Part shown: piece after piece, positions 16,971-25,374 of the stretch | Numbering within the stretch: the first letter of the stretch is position 1 | Layout of the letters: each line of letters starts with the position of its first letter | Source of the DNA: Aciduricibacillus chroicocephali | GTDB taxonomy: Bacteria; Bacillota; Bacilli; Bacillales; Amphibacillaceae | Assembly (NCBI RefSeq): GCF_030762805.1 | Contig: NZ_CP129113.1 | Span: forward strand, 2,494,001 to 2,558,000 | DNA length: 64,000 nucleotides | Reading direction: 5' to 3' | Program-made: the position numbers and the translations under genes | The notes under the pieces: model-generated | Databases searched by the model: none | What the model was told of the DNA's origin: nothing | The model's input: only the letters and a program-made list of their open reading frames with translations

Positions 16971-17360
16971 TTATGACTTCAAACTCGAGAGCGCCTGTCT
17001 GGCTGATGAAAGACTGGCTTCCAGCATTGCAATCTCTGCTTTCAGTTTTTCTATTGCCGCTTCAATATCTCGAATTGTTTGATTCAATTGCTTATCCGAC
17101 AAGTCATGATAGTCATTTTGTATACTCTGCTGTATTTGCTTAAACTGGTTAGCATGCTTTCCGTGCCAATTCGCAGCCGTGAGCTCAGGCTCTCTCGTCA
17201 TATGTTCATACTCAATGAACTCAGATTTAATTTCTGTTAGTTCTGCAAGTGCTTTTTGCAGCCTGAGAAGTTCCTCTCGCTTTTTCTGCAAACTGAAGCT
17301 AATTGTGTCAATTGCTGAATTCAAGGTACTCATTTGCATATTCACTAACAAGTTAGCCAC
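16971..17360 (-). CDS. YwqH-like (DUF5082) partner protein
   Basis: This 129-residue protein is almost entirely alpha-helical with two long coiled-coil segments and a WHGKHANQF turn at the middle, like the DUF5082 proteins (YwqH) encoded ahead of LXG toxins. It starts at GTG 17360 with GGAGG nine bases upstream. It is the first gene of the toxin operon and should act as a targeting or chaperone subunit together with the YwqI-like protein. Confidence 0.8.
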   Translation of the reverse strand: MANLLVNMQMSTLNSAIDTISFSLQKKREELLRLQKALAELTEIKSEFIEYEHMTREPELTAANWHGKHANQFKQIQQSIQNDYHDLSDKQLNQTIRDIEAAIEKLKAEIAMLEASLSSARQALSSLKS

Positions 17361-17564
17361 GGCACAACACCTCCATTTATCCCTTAAATTACCATTTTAT
17401 ATTAAAACTTAACTTCTGTGATGAGCTAATGGTTGGTATTTTAGATAAAAAATCTTTTACCGGGATACTACTTTGGACACTATTTCTCAAGCTATAAGAG
17501 AGCTAGTAATCTGGCACATTGTTCGCTGATTCAATTCCCCGGCAGCTCTCCAACTAGTTAAAAA

Positions 17565-17597
17565 AAGCGTCAGGCTCCTTATAAGAGCCTGACGCTT
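17565..17597 (-). terminator. Terminator of the POT transporter gene
   Basis: A 13-base perfect stem (AAGCGTCAGGCTC/GAGCCTGACGCTT) with a long T-run on the minus strand follows the transporter stop by six bases. Confidence 0.9.
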
Positions 17598-17602
17598 ATC
17601 TA

Positions 17603-19087
17603 TCAATCCACACCTTGCATAAGGCCGTGGATTTTCTTGCTGAACACCAACAAGATAAAACCAATCACGATGGAAACAATCCCAATTATCATGAAATATG
17701 TGACCTGCGAGTTAATGCTGTAGAACTTAACGAGCTGCGCGTTGATTGCCTGCGCAGATGCGTTGGAAAGGTACCAGATACTCATTGTCTGCGAAGCAAA
17801 CGCTGCTGGTGCCAACTTAGTCGTTGCAGACGCTCCGACTGGCGATAGGAACAGCTCACCCATTGTTACGAAGAACAAGCTGAGTACGAGCCAAAGCGGG
17901 TTGATGTGCATGCTTCCACCGAAGAATGGCAGCATGAGCACTAGGAATGAAAGACCTGCCAAGATAACACCGATTGAGAATTTCACCGGAGTGGATGGCT
18001 GGCGTTTGCCAAGCTTTGTCCAAAGTATCGCGAAGAGCGGCCCGAAGATGATGATATAAACCGGGTTAACAGACTGGAACCAGCTGGACTGGATCGTCAT
18101 TGAACCAAGATGCAGCTGTGTTTGTTCATCCGCAATGCGGGCGATGATAGTGGAACCCTGCTCCTGAATAGACCAGAAGGCGATCGCTGTAATGAACAAA
18201 GGAATGTAGGCAAGAATTCTTGATTTCTCAACTTTTGTCGTCTTATTGCTGCGATACATGACGATGAAGTAACATGTCGGAATCGCAACACCGAAGAAGC
18301 TGACAATGTAAGTGAATGTATTGATTGTCAAGAAGCCTGTTGGAATCGCAATAGCCAAGAAGATGACAACAATGACAGCACCAATGCTGAAACGTTTTAC
18401 GATACGGGATTTTTCATCTCCCACAATCGGGTTCGGCACATAGCGGCCAGCTTGTCCAAGTGTTTTCTTGGAAGAGAAGATGTACCAGATAAGCCCGATG
18501 AACATACCGATTGCAGCCAATGCGAAGCCCATATGGAAGTTGTACTTCTGTCCAATTGTTCCGACAACTAGCGGCGCAAGGAACGCACCTGCATTCGCAC
18601 CAGTGTAGAAGAGACTGAATCCGGCATCACGGCGATAATCTTCTTTCGTATACAAATCACCAACAATATTCGAAAGATTCGGCTTAAGAATACCCGATCC
18701 GAGAATGATTAGAGCCATGGATACGAACAATGCCGCCACACTACCAGGCAATGATAACGCGATGTGACCAAGCATAATCAGCACACCGCCGAAGATGATG
18801 GTCGATCGGCTGCCTAGAACTCTATCTGCAAGCCATCCTCCGATAATTGTCGACATGTATACAAGTGAACCGTAAATGGACATGATTGATGTCGCAGTTG
18901 CTTTATCTAGTCCAAGTCCGCCACGCGTTGTTTCGTAGTATATATAGTATAGAAGGATTGCACGCATACCGTAGTATGAGAACCGCTCCCAGAATTCAAT
19001 AGAGAACAACGTCAGCAAACCCTTAGGATGCCCAAAGAAACCTGTCTGAGGAATCGTCTTGATGATCGCTTCCTTTTCGCTTTGCAT
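17603..19087 (-). CDS. dtpT: POT/PTR2-family proton-dependent peptide transporter (DtpT-like)
   Basis: This 494-residue protein has about 14 membrane helices and clear PTR2 signatures. The ERFSYYGMRAILLYY motif in helix 1 carries the ExxERFxYY proton-coupling residues, and FSLFYTGANAGAFLAPLV lies in the fifth helix region. POT carriers import di- and tripeptides with protons. The length and loop pattern match DtpT of lactic acid bacteria and Bacillus YclF. It is monocistronic, with its own terminator and an untranslated gap of more than 400 bases upstream. Confidence 0.92.
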   Translation of the reverse strand: MQSEKEAIIKTIPQTGFFGHPKGLLTLFSIEFWERFSYYGMRAILLYYIYYETTRGGLGLDKATATSIMSIYGSLVYMSTIIGGWLADRVLGSRSTIIFGGVLIMLGHIALSLPGSVAALFVSMALIILGSGILKPNLSNIVGDLYTKEDYRRDAGFSLFYTGANAGAFLAPLVVGTIGQKYNFHMGFALAAIGMFIGLIWYIFSSKKTLGQAGRYVPNPIVGDEKSRIVKRFSIGAVIVVIFLAIAIPTGFLTINTFTYIVSFFGVAIPTCYFIVMYRSNKTTKVEKSRILAYIPLFITAIAFWSIQEQGSTIIARIADEQTQLHLGSMTIQSSWFQSVNPVYIIIFGPLFAILWTKLGKRQPSTPVKFSIGVILAGLSFLVLMLPFFGGSMHINPLWLVLSLFFVTMGELFLSPVGASATTKLAPAAFASQTMSIWYLSNASAQAINAQLVKFYSINSQVTYFMIIGIVSIVIGFILLVFSKKIHGLMQGVD

Positions 19088-19498
19088 GCGAATTCCTCCT
19101 TTTCTGTCAATTCACACAATGGATTTGACCTTTTGCTATGAATATTGAAATATTATGCACCTTACGCACCCACATTTTCAAGGCTTTAGGAAATAGTTTT
19201 TATTGCAAAAAAAGCGTAAAAAGTATGAATGCTGCGCTATTCAGCCAAGTTTGAAAACAAATGGAAACAGCACTGGAAAATGCTGCTCCAGCGCTTACCA
19301 CTTCTCCACTTATTCAGCTTCCCTCAAAAGACCAGAATCTAGTCGTAATTGATAAAATACAACTTGCCTGAAAAGGTACCAATTTTCCACCCGGACGGCT
19401 AATAAATATGCCGCTTTCAATCAAAGATGGCAAATGAGCGAGCCAAAGAATTACAGCTTTTGACCAAAACCCATTCTCGCGACATAAACATTTACACG
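19088..19498. other. Intergenic region without a recognised gene
   Basis: This gap holds the upstream region of the peptide transporter and the 3' flank of the DUF488 gene. I see AT-rich promoter-like sequence but no convincing operator, hairpin with a T-run or small gene. Confidence 0.5.
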
Positions 19499-20059
19499 CT
19501 ACTCCTCATCCTCCAACACCGGATAAACAATCTCCCCGTCATCTTCCAAAATCGGCATGGCACCCCACTTACCAAGCTCATGACTAACAACCTCCGTCTT
19601 TCCCTTGTTGCCGTCAATAATATGGCAAACCGTCCAACCCTTCGCCACGAGGAAATTACTAATCAACAGCCGGTGACAGCGTGCAGGATGCCGTTCCGAA
19701 CAAAGATAAGCAATCCGCCTATCCCGAGCATACACCTTCAACTCATCAATCCCCGCTTTGAAATCATCAGTGAGCGTATAATCCGCATAACGATGAAACG
19801 ACTCATTACGCCACCCATCATTGAGCGAATGGCCGACACACTCAGACTCCCCGCGCCTGCCGCCGAGGAGCGGGAAATGCTTATATTCTACACCCGCCGC
19901 CTCCAGCCACTCAGGGAACACATCCTTCCCGAACTGCGGATGCTTCCGTGACCCGGGGAAAGCCCGCACATCCGCAATTGCCTCAATTTCCACATCCCGC
20001 AACATCTGAAGAAAGTCTCCCTCCGAATGCGTAGAATGGCCGATTGTGTATATATTCAT
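19499..20059 (-). CDS. DUF488 family protein
   Basis: This 186-residue protein starts MNIYTIGHSTHSEGDF and carries the DUF488 hallmarks: an IADVRAFPGSRKHPQF block and the C-terminal LCSERHPARCHR motif with paired Cys residues. The family is widespread but has no established activity; a nucleic-acid or base-modification link has been proposed. The start at 20059 has AGGAGGCGG upstream. It stands alone. Confidence 0.87.
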   Translation of the reverse strand: MNIYTIGHSTHSEGDFLQMLRDVEIEAIADVRAFPGSRKHPQFGKDVFPEWLEAAGVEYKHFPLLGGRRGESECVGHSLNDGWRNESFHRYADYTLTDDFKAGIDELKVYARDRRIAYLCSERHPARCHRLLISNFLVAKGWTVCHIIDGNKGKTEVVSHELGKWGAMPILEDDGEIVYPVLEDEE

Positions 20060-20155
20060 ATCCGTACCGCCTCCTGGAAATAGGATTCCTTGGCAGAGCA
20101 CGGACTAAACTCTAATAATTTTCGTAACAAAAAATAGGTACTTTTACCCAATAGT

Positions 20156-20166
20156 TATGGTATAAT
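20156..20166 (+). promoter_or_regulatory. Extended -10 promoter of the secreted protein gene
   Basis: The bases TATGGTATAAT contain TG one base before a perfect TATAAT at 20161-20166. The start codon at 20190 follows with an AAAGGGAG site between. The -35 region is poor, as is common with extended -10 promoters. Confidence 0.6.
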
Positions 20167-20189
20167 CAATTCAAAAAAGGGAGACAACT

Positions 20190-20945
20190 ATGAAAAAATA
20201 CTCAATTATACTACTTGCTGCAATTTTTGCTATGTTGCTGTTAAACCCTCTCAGCAAACCTGTGGAGGCGAAAGCAACGACGAAAGCACAATTCGCCAAA
20301 GATATTAAAAAGACAATACTCAACGCCGAGACGAAGACGCGAGATACGATTTACCGGAGTGAAATTACACCTGGCAAACATAAGCCATTCTCCAAAATCG
20401 AACCAACACTTAAGAAATACTACACGTCTAAATACATAAAGAAATGGAAAACAGTATACAACAAAGTCGGCAGCAACTTGTATGTCCTGAGTGAACCATC
20501 CTTCCCGTACTTTGACCACCATTATAGTTACGAATCTTTGCGCCTGGCAAAAGTGAACTATGATCGTGCATTCAGAGTAAAGTCGCTAACCGCAAGTAAG
20601 GCTACTGTCGAATTCGATATACCGCCAGCACTCACTGATATTGGCGATAGCATGAGTGGCTATATCGCACAATACAAACTGATTAAGAAAAGCGGCAAAT
20701 GGCTGCTCGATGAAAAGACGTGGAAATACCAAAAAGACGCCAAGTTCAAGAAGTTTGTCACTGATAAGAACTTAAGCAAAATTGTCCTGAAACAGGTAAA
20801 CATCAAAGGCACCGAAGTTAAACTCTACTCTTATAACAAAGGAATCTACCATGTGAAACTGGGACAAAAAGGGCAGCAATACGGTTACTTCTTTGAAGAT
20901 GTTAACGCCTATACAGGATCCATTATAGAAAATATGGACTATTAA
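20190..20945 (+). CDS. Secreted protein of unknown function
   Basis: This 251-residue protein has a clear signal peptide (hydrophobic core about residues 5-19, cleavage near PVEAKA). The mature part is basic and rich in Lys and Tyr, with KKYYTSKYIKKWK near residue 70 and a FDIPPALTDIGDSMSGY segment. The mixed alpha/beta pattern suggests an NTF2-like fold, but this is only an impression. It is monocistronic, between DUF488 and a candidate small RNA. No function is claimed. Confidence 0.72.
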   Translation: MKKYSIILLAAIFAMLLLNPLSKPVEAKATTKAQFAKDIKKTILNAETKTRDTIYRSEITPGKHKPFSKIEPTLKKYYTSKYIKKWKTVYNKVGSNLYVLSEPSFPYFDHHYSYESLRLAKVNYDRAFRVKSLTASKATVEFDIPPALTDIGDSMSGYIAQYKLIKKSGKWLLDEKTWKYQKDAKFKKFVTDKNLSKIVLKQVNIKGTEVKLYSYNKGIYHVKLGQKGQQYGYFFEDVNAYTGSIIENMDY

Positions 20946-20995
20946 AAACAGAATAGTCCCCATTCTATATTACCCTATGCAACCCGGCGCGAATA

Positions 20996-21004
20996 TGCTA
21001 GAAT
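20996..21004 (+). promoter_or_regulatory. Extended -10 promoter for a candidate small RNA
   Basis: TGCTAGAAT combines the TGn extension with a near-consensus -10. It precedes a stretch with no coding frame that ends in a strong terminator. Confidence 0.4.
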
Positions 21005-21010
21005 AGCAAT

Positions 21011-21139
21011 ATGATCAACCTGACAAATATCTCAAGGCATATTCTCCCTTTGTAACCAGTCTGAAGGGAAGAGTGTGCCTTGAATCGTTTTATTTACATA
21101 TTCAAGGCCGTTGCGACAGCATTCGCAACGGCCTTTTTT
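21011..21139 (+). ncRNA. Candidate small RNA with long hairpin and terminator
   Basis: The interval has no credible reading frame but does have two structures. One is a long imperfect hairpin (21033-21050 pairing with 21064-21082). The other is a perfect 12-bp terminator stem (AAGGCCGTTGCG/CGCAACGGCCTT) followed by six T ending at 21139. An extended -10 lies at 20996-21004. It could alternatively be a distant 3' end for the secreted-protein gene. The first loop arm contains a CCCTTTG stretch of the kind used for mRNA pairing by Gram-positive small RNAs. Confidence 0.42.
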
Positions 21140-21163
21140 GATAGTAGGCACTGTATCTTTCCT

Positions 21164-21514
21164 CTATTTCCGCAAAATTTTCTCCATTGCTTTTCCTCTT
21201 GCCAGTTCATCAATCAGCTTATCCAAATAGCGAATTTCGCGCATCGTCGGCTCCTCGATATCTTCCACCCTCACTCCGCAGACAACACCTTTAATTAAAG
21301 CTCGTGAAAGATTCATTTGGGGAGCTTCCGCGAAGAATGTCTCAAAGTCTGTCTGCTCTTCAAGCTGGAAACTCAGTTCGTCCTGGCTATATCCTGTCAA
21401 CCAGCAGATAATTTCATCAACCTCCGATTTTGTACGTCCTTTTCTCTCAGCCTTCGCAATATAATGAGGATAGACACTTGCCACGCTCATCGTATAAATC
21501 TTATGTTTGGTCAT
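21164..21514 (-). CDS. DUF2200 family protein
   Basis: This 116-residue protein starts [19 protein letters not shown] and has the family blocks [18 protein letters not shown] and a C-terminal [22 protein letters not shown]2200 proteins are small cytoplasmic proteins of unknown role, sometimes fused or adjacent to GyrI-like genes. The start at 21514 has GGAGG close upstream. It converges on the candidate small RNA. Confidence 0.85.
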   Translation of the reverse strand: MTKHKIYTMSVASVYPHYIAKAERKGRTKSEVDEIICWLTGYSQDELSFQLEEQTDFETFFAEAPQMNLSRALIKGVVCGVRVEDIEEPTMREIRYLDKLIDELARGKAMEKILRK

Positions 21515-21995
21515 GATATTCCTCCCTTTCCCACACAACAGAATATATGTTCCCATCATATCAACATTAAAACTTTTTGGCTAATACCGTTTCAATTATC
21601 ATCTCTATTAAAGCTTTTGGCAAAGCTCTTCACGCCTCATAAAAAGCGAGAACTAATACAGTTTTCCCCCTCTCTTAAAGGGAACATACTGATGACTAAT
21701 GGAAAGAAGCATTTGCCATGAAATTAACAGATACCGATTTTGGTGGATTGTTTTAAATGATTTATATCAAAAATTTTAAAAAATGCGTTCAGGACGCCCC
21801 CCAAGAAATTTTTACATTAATTATAGAAATGAAAGAGTGGATTTCTTTGAGCAGATGGCATGGGGAAATTTTAAGAGTTGGCACCAGCTTGTCACCTTGA
21901 TCAAGCAAGTATTGAAGATTTGACCATTTTGTACGACATGGGACTTGTCTCTATAGTTACTACAATAAAGAATCACCTATTATTTAAATCAAAAC
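21515..21995. other. Intergenic region with possible gene remnants
   Basis: No convincing gene is seen. Two short overlapping plus-strand frames (for example 21837-21923, reading DFFEQMAWGNFKSWHQL after a GTG) look protein-like but lack binding sites and do not join, so they may be a decayed gene. A C-rich tract at about 21798 and AT-rich flanks are otherwise unremarkable. Confidence 0.35.
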
Positions 21996-22020
21996 AAAAA
22001 AACAGAGGCCCTCAGCCCCT
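21996..22020 (-). terminator. Terminator after the 51-residue small gene
   Basis: A short stem (AGGGGC with GCCTCT, one G-T pair) is followed by seven T on the minus strand, five bases past the stop codon of the small gene at 22025. Confidence 0.6.
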
Positions 22021-22024
22021 GCTC

Positions 22025-22180
22025 TTAGCTCTCCAAATGTGTACGTACATCTTCTTCTGTGATCTTCTCATGCACACCGTCACCCCAGCCGCCAGTTGTC
22101 TTTCCGATAAAGACGTCATCGCGGTTGTAGCTTGTGGCGGATTCGTGTGTGATTTCACGATCCTGTTGCTTCTTCTCCAT
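22025..22180 (-). CDS. Small hydrophilic protein, 51 residues
   Basis: The frame reads MEKKQQDREITHESATSYN and continues with a glycine-rich GKTTGGWGDGVHEK segment, ending in THLES. It has a strong GGGAGGTG site seven bases before the ATG and a terminator directly after its stop, so it is a complete small transcription unit. The composition suggests a soluble, partly disordered protein of the kind found in Bacillus stress or sporulation regulons. The family was not recognised. Confidence 0.68.
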   Translation of the reverse strand: MEKKQQDREITHESATSYNRDDVFIGKTTGGWGDGVHEKITEEDVRTHLES

Positions 22181-22314
22181 ATTTAAACACCTCCCACCTT
22201 ATTGGTCGCATTGTGCCCTTTCTGGTGGGGGTTCATTCATATGCTCGTCTGCCAAATATGAAAAAATATTTGGCTGCTAGGAATAATCTTCTGCGAGACT
22301 GGTAATAATACTCT

Positions 22315-22384
22315 TACAATCCCCTTTAAGATAGTTAGACATGAACAGCCGATGCGCTTTTGCGACGCATCGGCTCTTTTTTTG
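22315..22384 (+). ncRNA. Candidate short RNA with strong terminator
   Basis: A perfect 10-bp stem (AGCCGATGCG/CGCATCGGCT, 22347-22375) with a seven-T tail lies on the plus strand where there is no plus-strand gene upstream. The 30 bases before the stem include a CCCCTTTAA motif. A -10-like TAATAAT occurs at about 22303, but the -35 is poor. The transcript start is therefore uncertain. Confidence 0.33.
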
Positions 22385-22512
22385 TTCTGCAGTTGTTCTT
22401 CGGACTGAATTGCATAGTTGCGCACCACATTGGTCTTTCTTCGCGCATGACTGATGACCGCTCGCACATAATTACCGCTCTCTAGCTCCAATTACGACTC
22501 ATAGCTCGTAAT

Positions 22513-22782
22513 CTAGTGACCCGCCTGCCACGGTCTTGAAGCTTTCGGTCGGCTTGGGGCTTTCTTTGGCATGTCTTCCTTCTTAACGAGTCGTGGTTCC
22601 ATGCCGCGTTCGATTCTGCCTTTCACTTTGCTGTCCATGCGGAAGGTGATCGGCGGGAGGAAGACGCGTTTGGCTGCCATATTGCAGTCCGGGCATGGGG
22701 CTTGTGCCCGGTCGCCGCTCATCCCCGTATACCAGACAGTGAATTCACCGCATTCCTGGCATTTAAATGTATAGTTAGGCAT
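22513..22782 (-). CDS. fmdB: FmdB-type zinc-ribbon protein
   Basis: This 89-residue protein has the FmdB zinc ribbon, with cysteines at 8, 11, 30 and 33 (CQEC and CPDC), followed by a basic Lys/Pro/Arg-rich tail. FmdB was first described next to formamidase in Methylophilus, where it was proposed to be regulatory. Here it lies 14 bases downstream of the formamidase gene in one operon, so the same pairing is conserved. RBS AGAGAGGG precedes the ATG. Confidence 0.88.
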   Translation of the reverse strand: MPNYTFKCQECGEFTVWYTGMSGDRAQAPCPDCNMAAKRVFLPPITFRMDSKVKGRIERGMEPRLVKKEDMPKKAPSRPKASRPWQAGH

Positions 22783-22796
22783 CGGCTACCCTCTCT

Positions 22797-23975
22797 CTAC
22801 CTTATTTCTATGTCTTTCATGAAGATGTCTTTCGGCAAGGCGATTGTACAGCAAGAGTTCGGAATGTCTACGACGCCCGCGAGCCTTCCTTCTACCGGTG
22901 CGGAGCCGAGGAGCATATATGCCTGTTCTCCTGTGTACCCTTGTGTCTTCAGGAATTCAATTGCGTTCAGACAAGCATTGCGATATGCCGTATTGGCATC
23001 GAGATACGTCTGCTCACCAGTGAATTCATTGACCGAGACACCTTCAAACACAATGTATTCATTGTAATGCGGATCCATCGGGCCTGGCTTAAATGCCGGG
23101 TTCTTCTTGATTGCGTATTTTTCTACACCATTCTTAATCACATCGACATGCAGATCGATCCAGCCTGGCATTTCGATACCACCGCAGAAAGTGATTTCCC
23201 CGTCACCTTGTGAGAAGTGCAAATCCCCAACGGACAGTTTGGCTCCATCAACGAAAACCGGGAAGTAGATACGAGAGCCACGCGACAAGTTCTTAATATC
23301 ACAGTTGCCGCCGTTTTCTCGTGGCGGAACTGTTCTGGCGCCTTCTTTGGCCACTCTGTCGTATTCCGCTCCCTTTAGGCTGCCTAGCACTGCTCTTTCC
23401 GGTGTCGGCAAGTTCGCAAGCGGCGGTACGCGGTTCGGATCCTTGTCAACGAGTTCCTTCTCACGACGGTTCCACTCATCCAGCATTTCTTGTGAAGGCG
23501 CTACACCAATCAGGCCAGGGTGAATGATCCCTGCGAATTTGACATCAGGCACATGACGCGATGTTGCATAGATCCCATGGAAGTCCCAGATCGACTTAGC
23601 CGCTTCGGGATAATGATCGGTGAGGAAGCTTCCGCCATTTTCTTTGGCAAAAATACCGTTGAAGCCCCACTCATGTTCATTGAAAACGCCAATGTCCAAA
23701 ATATCGACGACGAGCAGGTCACCAGGTTCCACTCCATTAACATGCACCGGGCCACTCAGAACATGAACGCGCTCCAAGTTGACGTCCCGAATATCTGACG
23801 GGTCGTCGTTGTTCTTAATTTGGCCGTCTGTCCAGTCCAGACACTCCATTCGGAACGTTTCTCCCGGGTCTACTGAGAATGCAGCCGGTATGTCCGGGTG
23901 CCATCTGTTGTGTCCTGGTACGTCCTGCTGGTCCATCGTCTTGCTCAAATCCACCTTGAATAGCTTCTTTGGCAT
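22797..23975 (-). CDS. fmdA: Formamidase (FmdA/AmdA family)
   Basis: This 392-residue protein is full length for the formamidase/acetamidase family. It shows the conserved PGHNRWHPDIP start, the GPVHVNGVEPGDLLVVDI block, the VGDLHFSQGDGEITFCGGIEMPG core split here by position (around residues 240-262), and PNSCCTIALP near the end. FmdA hydrolyses formamide to formate and ammonia in the cytoplasm. It is followed by fmdB, so the operon probably serves nitrogen scavenging. RBS GAGAGGAT lies upstream of the ATG. Confidence 0.9.
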   Translation of the reverse strand: MPKKLFKVDLSKTMDQQDVPGHNRWHPDIPAAFSVDPGETFRMECLDWTDGQIKNNDDPSDIRDVNLERVHVLSGPVHVNGVEPGDLLVVDILDIGVFNEHEWGFNGIFAKENGGSFLTDHYPEAAKSIWDFHGIYATSRHVPDVKFAGIIHPGLIGVAPSQEMLDEWNRREKELVDKDPNRVPPLANLPTPERAVLGSLKGAEYDRVAKEGARTVPPRENGGNCDIKNLSRGSRIYFPVFVDGAKLSVGDLHFSQGDGEITFCGGIEMPGWIDLHVDVIKNGVEKYAIKKNPAFKPGPMDPHYNEYIVFEGVSVNEFTGEQTYLDANTAYRNACLNAIEFLKTQGYTGEQAYMLLGSAPVEGRLAGVVDIPNSCCTIALPKDIFMKDIEIR

Positions 23976-24244
23976 AGTTCATTCATCCTCTCGTGATCGG
24001 TGTAGTATCCATTCATATGAACGAAGCCGGATTGTCATTCATCCAACTTCCTACCTGTGCCCCTCGTGTTTTGTATGTAAACGCTTTTATGAAATCATTT
24101 CTGGCACTTTTGTTGGAGTTCAGCGACGGGTTTAAGAAACTTCTGTCCAGACTGAAGATGTGTCCGTTCCTTTCATTCGCAGTTTTGCGGTTCTGCTGTA
24201 GGGAATAATTTTTTTAAATTGCTTTGTTCACGGGAGGTTTAATA

Positions 24245-25312
24245 ATGGAAAGGAACCAGAATGGAAGTATGTATTTGAAGACACTTGGGCTGGATCCAGA
24301 AAATCAGGAGGCTCCGATTGCATTTGTTGAGAGTGAGAAGCGGATGGACGGTCTATTTTACCGAAGGAATCACTTCCCCTATCCAGAGGTGGACAGTGAC
24401 TTATTGGATATCGGCGGACTGACGGAGAGGAACTTAAGATTAACGGTTGCGGAATTGAAGGAACTGCCGGCTAGGACTGTAACTGTAGTGCTCAAATGTG
24501 CTGGCAACAAGCGTTCACTATTCAGTAAGAAGACATTTGGTGAACAGTGGGGCAAGGGAGCTCTCAGTCTCGGAACGTGGACAGGTGTACCGCTCCGCTC
24601 TCTATTGGAAAAGGCAGGACTAAAAGATGGCGTACAAGAGATTGTCTTCAATGGGCATGATGAAGGAATGCAGCCAGGATTCGATAAGACGGAATGTTAT
24701 GGTCGCAGTCTGCCTCTTGAGAAGGCTATACATCCGGATACGATTGTCGCATACGCATACAATGGCGAACGTATTCCCGAATGCCACGGCGCACCACTTC
24801 GCCTTATTGTGCCTGGCTGGTATGCGATGGCTTCTGTCAAATGGCTGAGAACGATTCAAGCTTCAGCTGATCACTTTGAAGGACCTTTCCAGACGGATGA
24901 TTATGTCTATTACCCTCATGAGGACAGTGATGAAGATGCTGAGCCGGTTCGTCAGCTTCGGGTCAACTCCACGATCCAGCAACCGCTTGATATGGCTAAA
25001 GCCGAGAAAGGTGAACAGATTGTAAAAGGAATCGCCTGGACAGGGATAGGTCATATCGAAAAAGTTGAAGTGAGCGTAGACAGCGGCTGTACATGGGAGG
25101 CTGCCGAATTGGAGGATGGAGAAACTGAAGGTGTAGACTATGGCTGGGTACCTTGGTCGTTTAAATGGCATGCTGAGAAAGCGGGAATTTACAAAATTTT
25201 CTCGCGTGCAAAAGACTCGGAAGGTCGCGTCCAGCCTGGAGAAGCTTGCTGGAACCGAAAAGGGTATGGCTATAATGCAATTGACAGAGTAAAGTTAAAA
25301 GTTTTAAAATAG
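24245..25312 (+). CDS. Sulfite-oxidase-like molybdopterin enzyme
   Basis: This 355-residue protein has a SUOX-type molybdopterin domain with RRNHFPYPEVD at residues 40-50 and the Moco-ligating cysteine at residue 85 in LKCAGNKRS. A C-terminal Ig-like dimerisation domain follows (about residues 240-350, with WNRKGYGYNA). There is no signal peptide or haem domain, so it is probably cytoplasmic. The substrate could be sulfite or another oxo compound. The start at 24245 follows GGGAGG; the in-frame codon at 24224 lacks a site. It is divergent from the formamidase gene across a gap of 270 bases. Confidence 0.88.
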   Translation: MERNQNGSMYLKTLGLDPENQEAPIAFVESEKRMDGLFYRRNHFPYPEVDSDLLDIGGLTERNLRLTVAELKELPARTVTVVLKCAGNKRSLFSKKTFGEQWGKGALSLGTWTGVPLRSLLEKAGLKDGVQEIVFNGHDEGMQPGFDKTECYGRSLPLEKAIHPDTIVAYAYNGERIPECHGAPLRLIVPGWYAMASVKWLRTIQASADHFEGPFQTDDYVYYPHEDSDEDAEPVRQLRVNSTIQQPLDMAKAEKGEQIVKGIAWTGIGHIEKVEVSVDSGCTWEAAELEDGETEGVDYGWVPWSFKWHAEKAGIYKIFSRAKDSEGRVQPGEACWNRKGYGYNAIDRVKLKVLK

Positions 25313-25339
25313 AGAATTATAGTTCTTTCCGCCTAACTG

Positions 25340-25368
25340 TTTAAATGTGAAAGTTTTTTCGGTATAAT
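25340..25368 (+). promoter_or_regulatory. Sigma-A-type promoter in the gap after the sulfite-oxidase-like gene
   Basis: TTTAAA (25340-25345) and a perfect TATAAT (25363-25368) are separated by exactly 17 bases. No reading frame follows before the terminator at 25418. Confidence 0.55.
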
Positions 25369-25374
25369 TTCTTT

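Noticed and set aside
11394-17360. Prophage or integrative element around the toxin locus
   Set aside because: No integrase, transposase, attachment repeat or tRNA was seen; the repeats are explained by the toxin cassettes themselves.
19427-19951. 174-codon plus-strand frame opposite the DUF488 gene
   Set aside because: The opposite strand holds a clear DUF488 protein with its conserved motifs.
21878-22186. 102-codon plus-strand frame
   Set aside because: It is antisense to the well-supported small gene at 22025-22180 and has no binding site.
22237-22491. 84-codon minus-strand frame
   Set aside because: It reads through a strong plus-strand terminator and starts at a TTG without a good site; its basic first half is not convincing.
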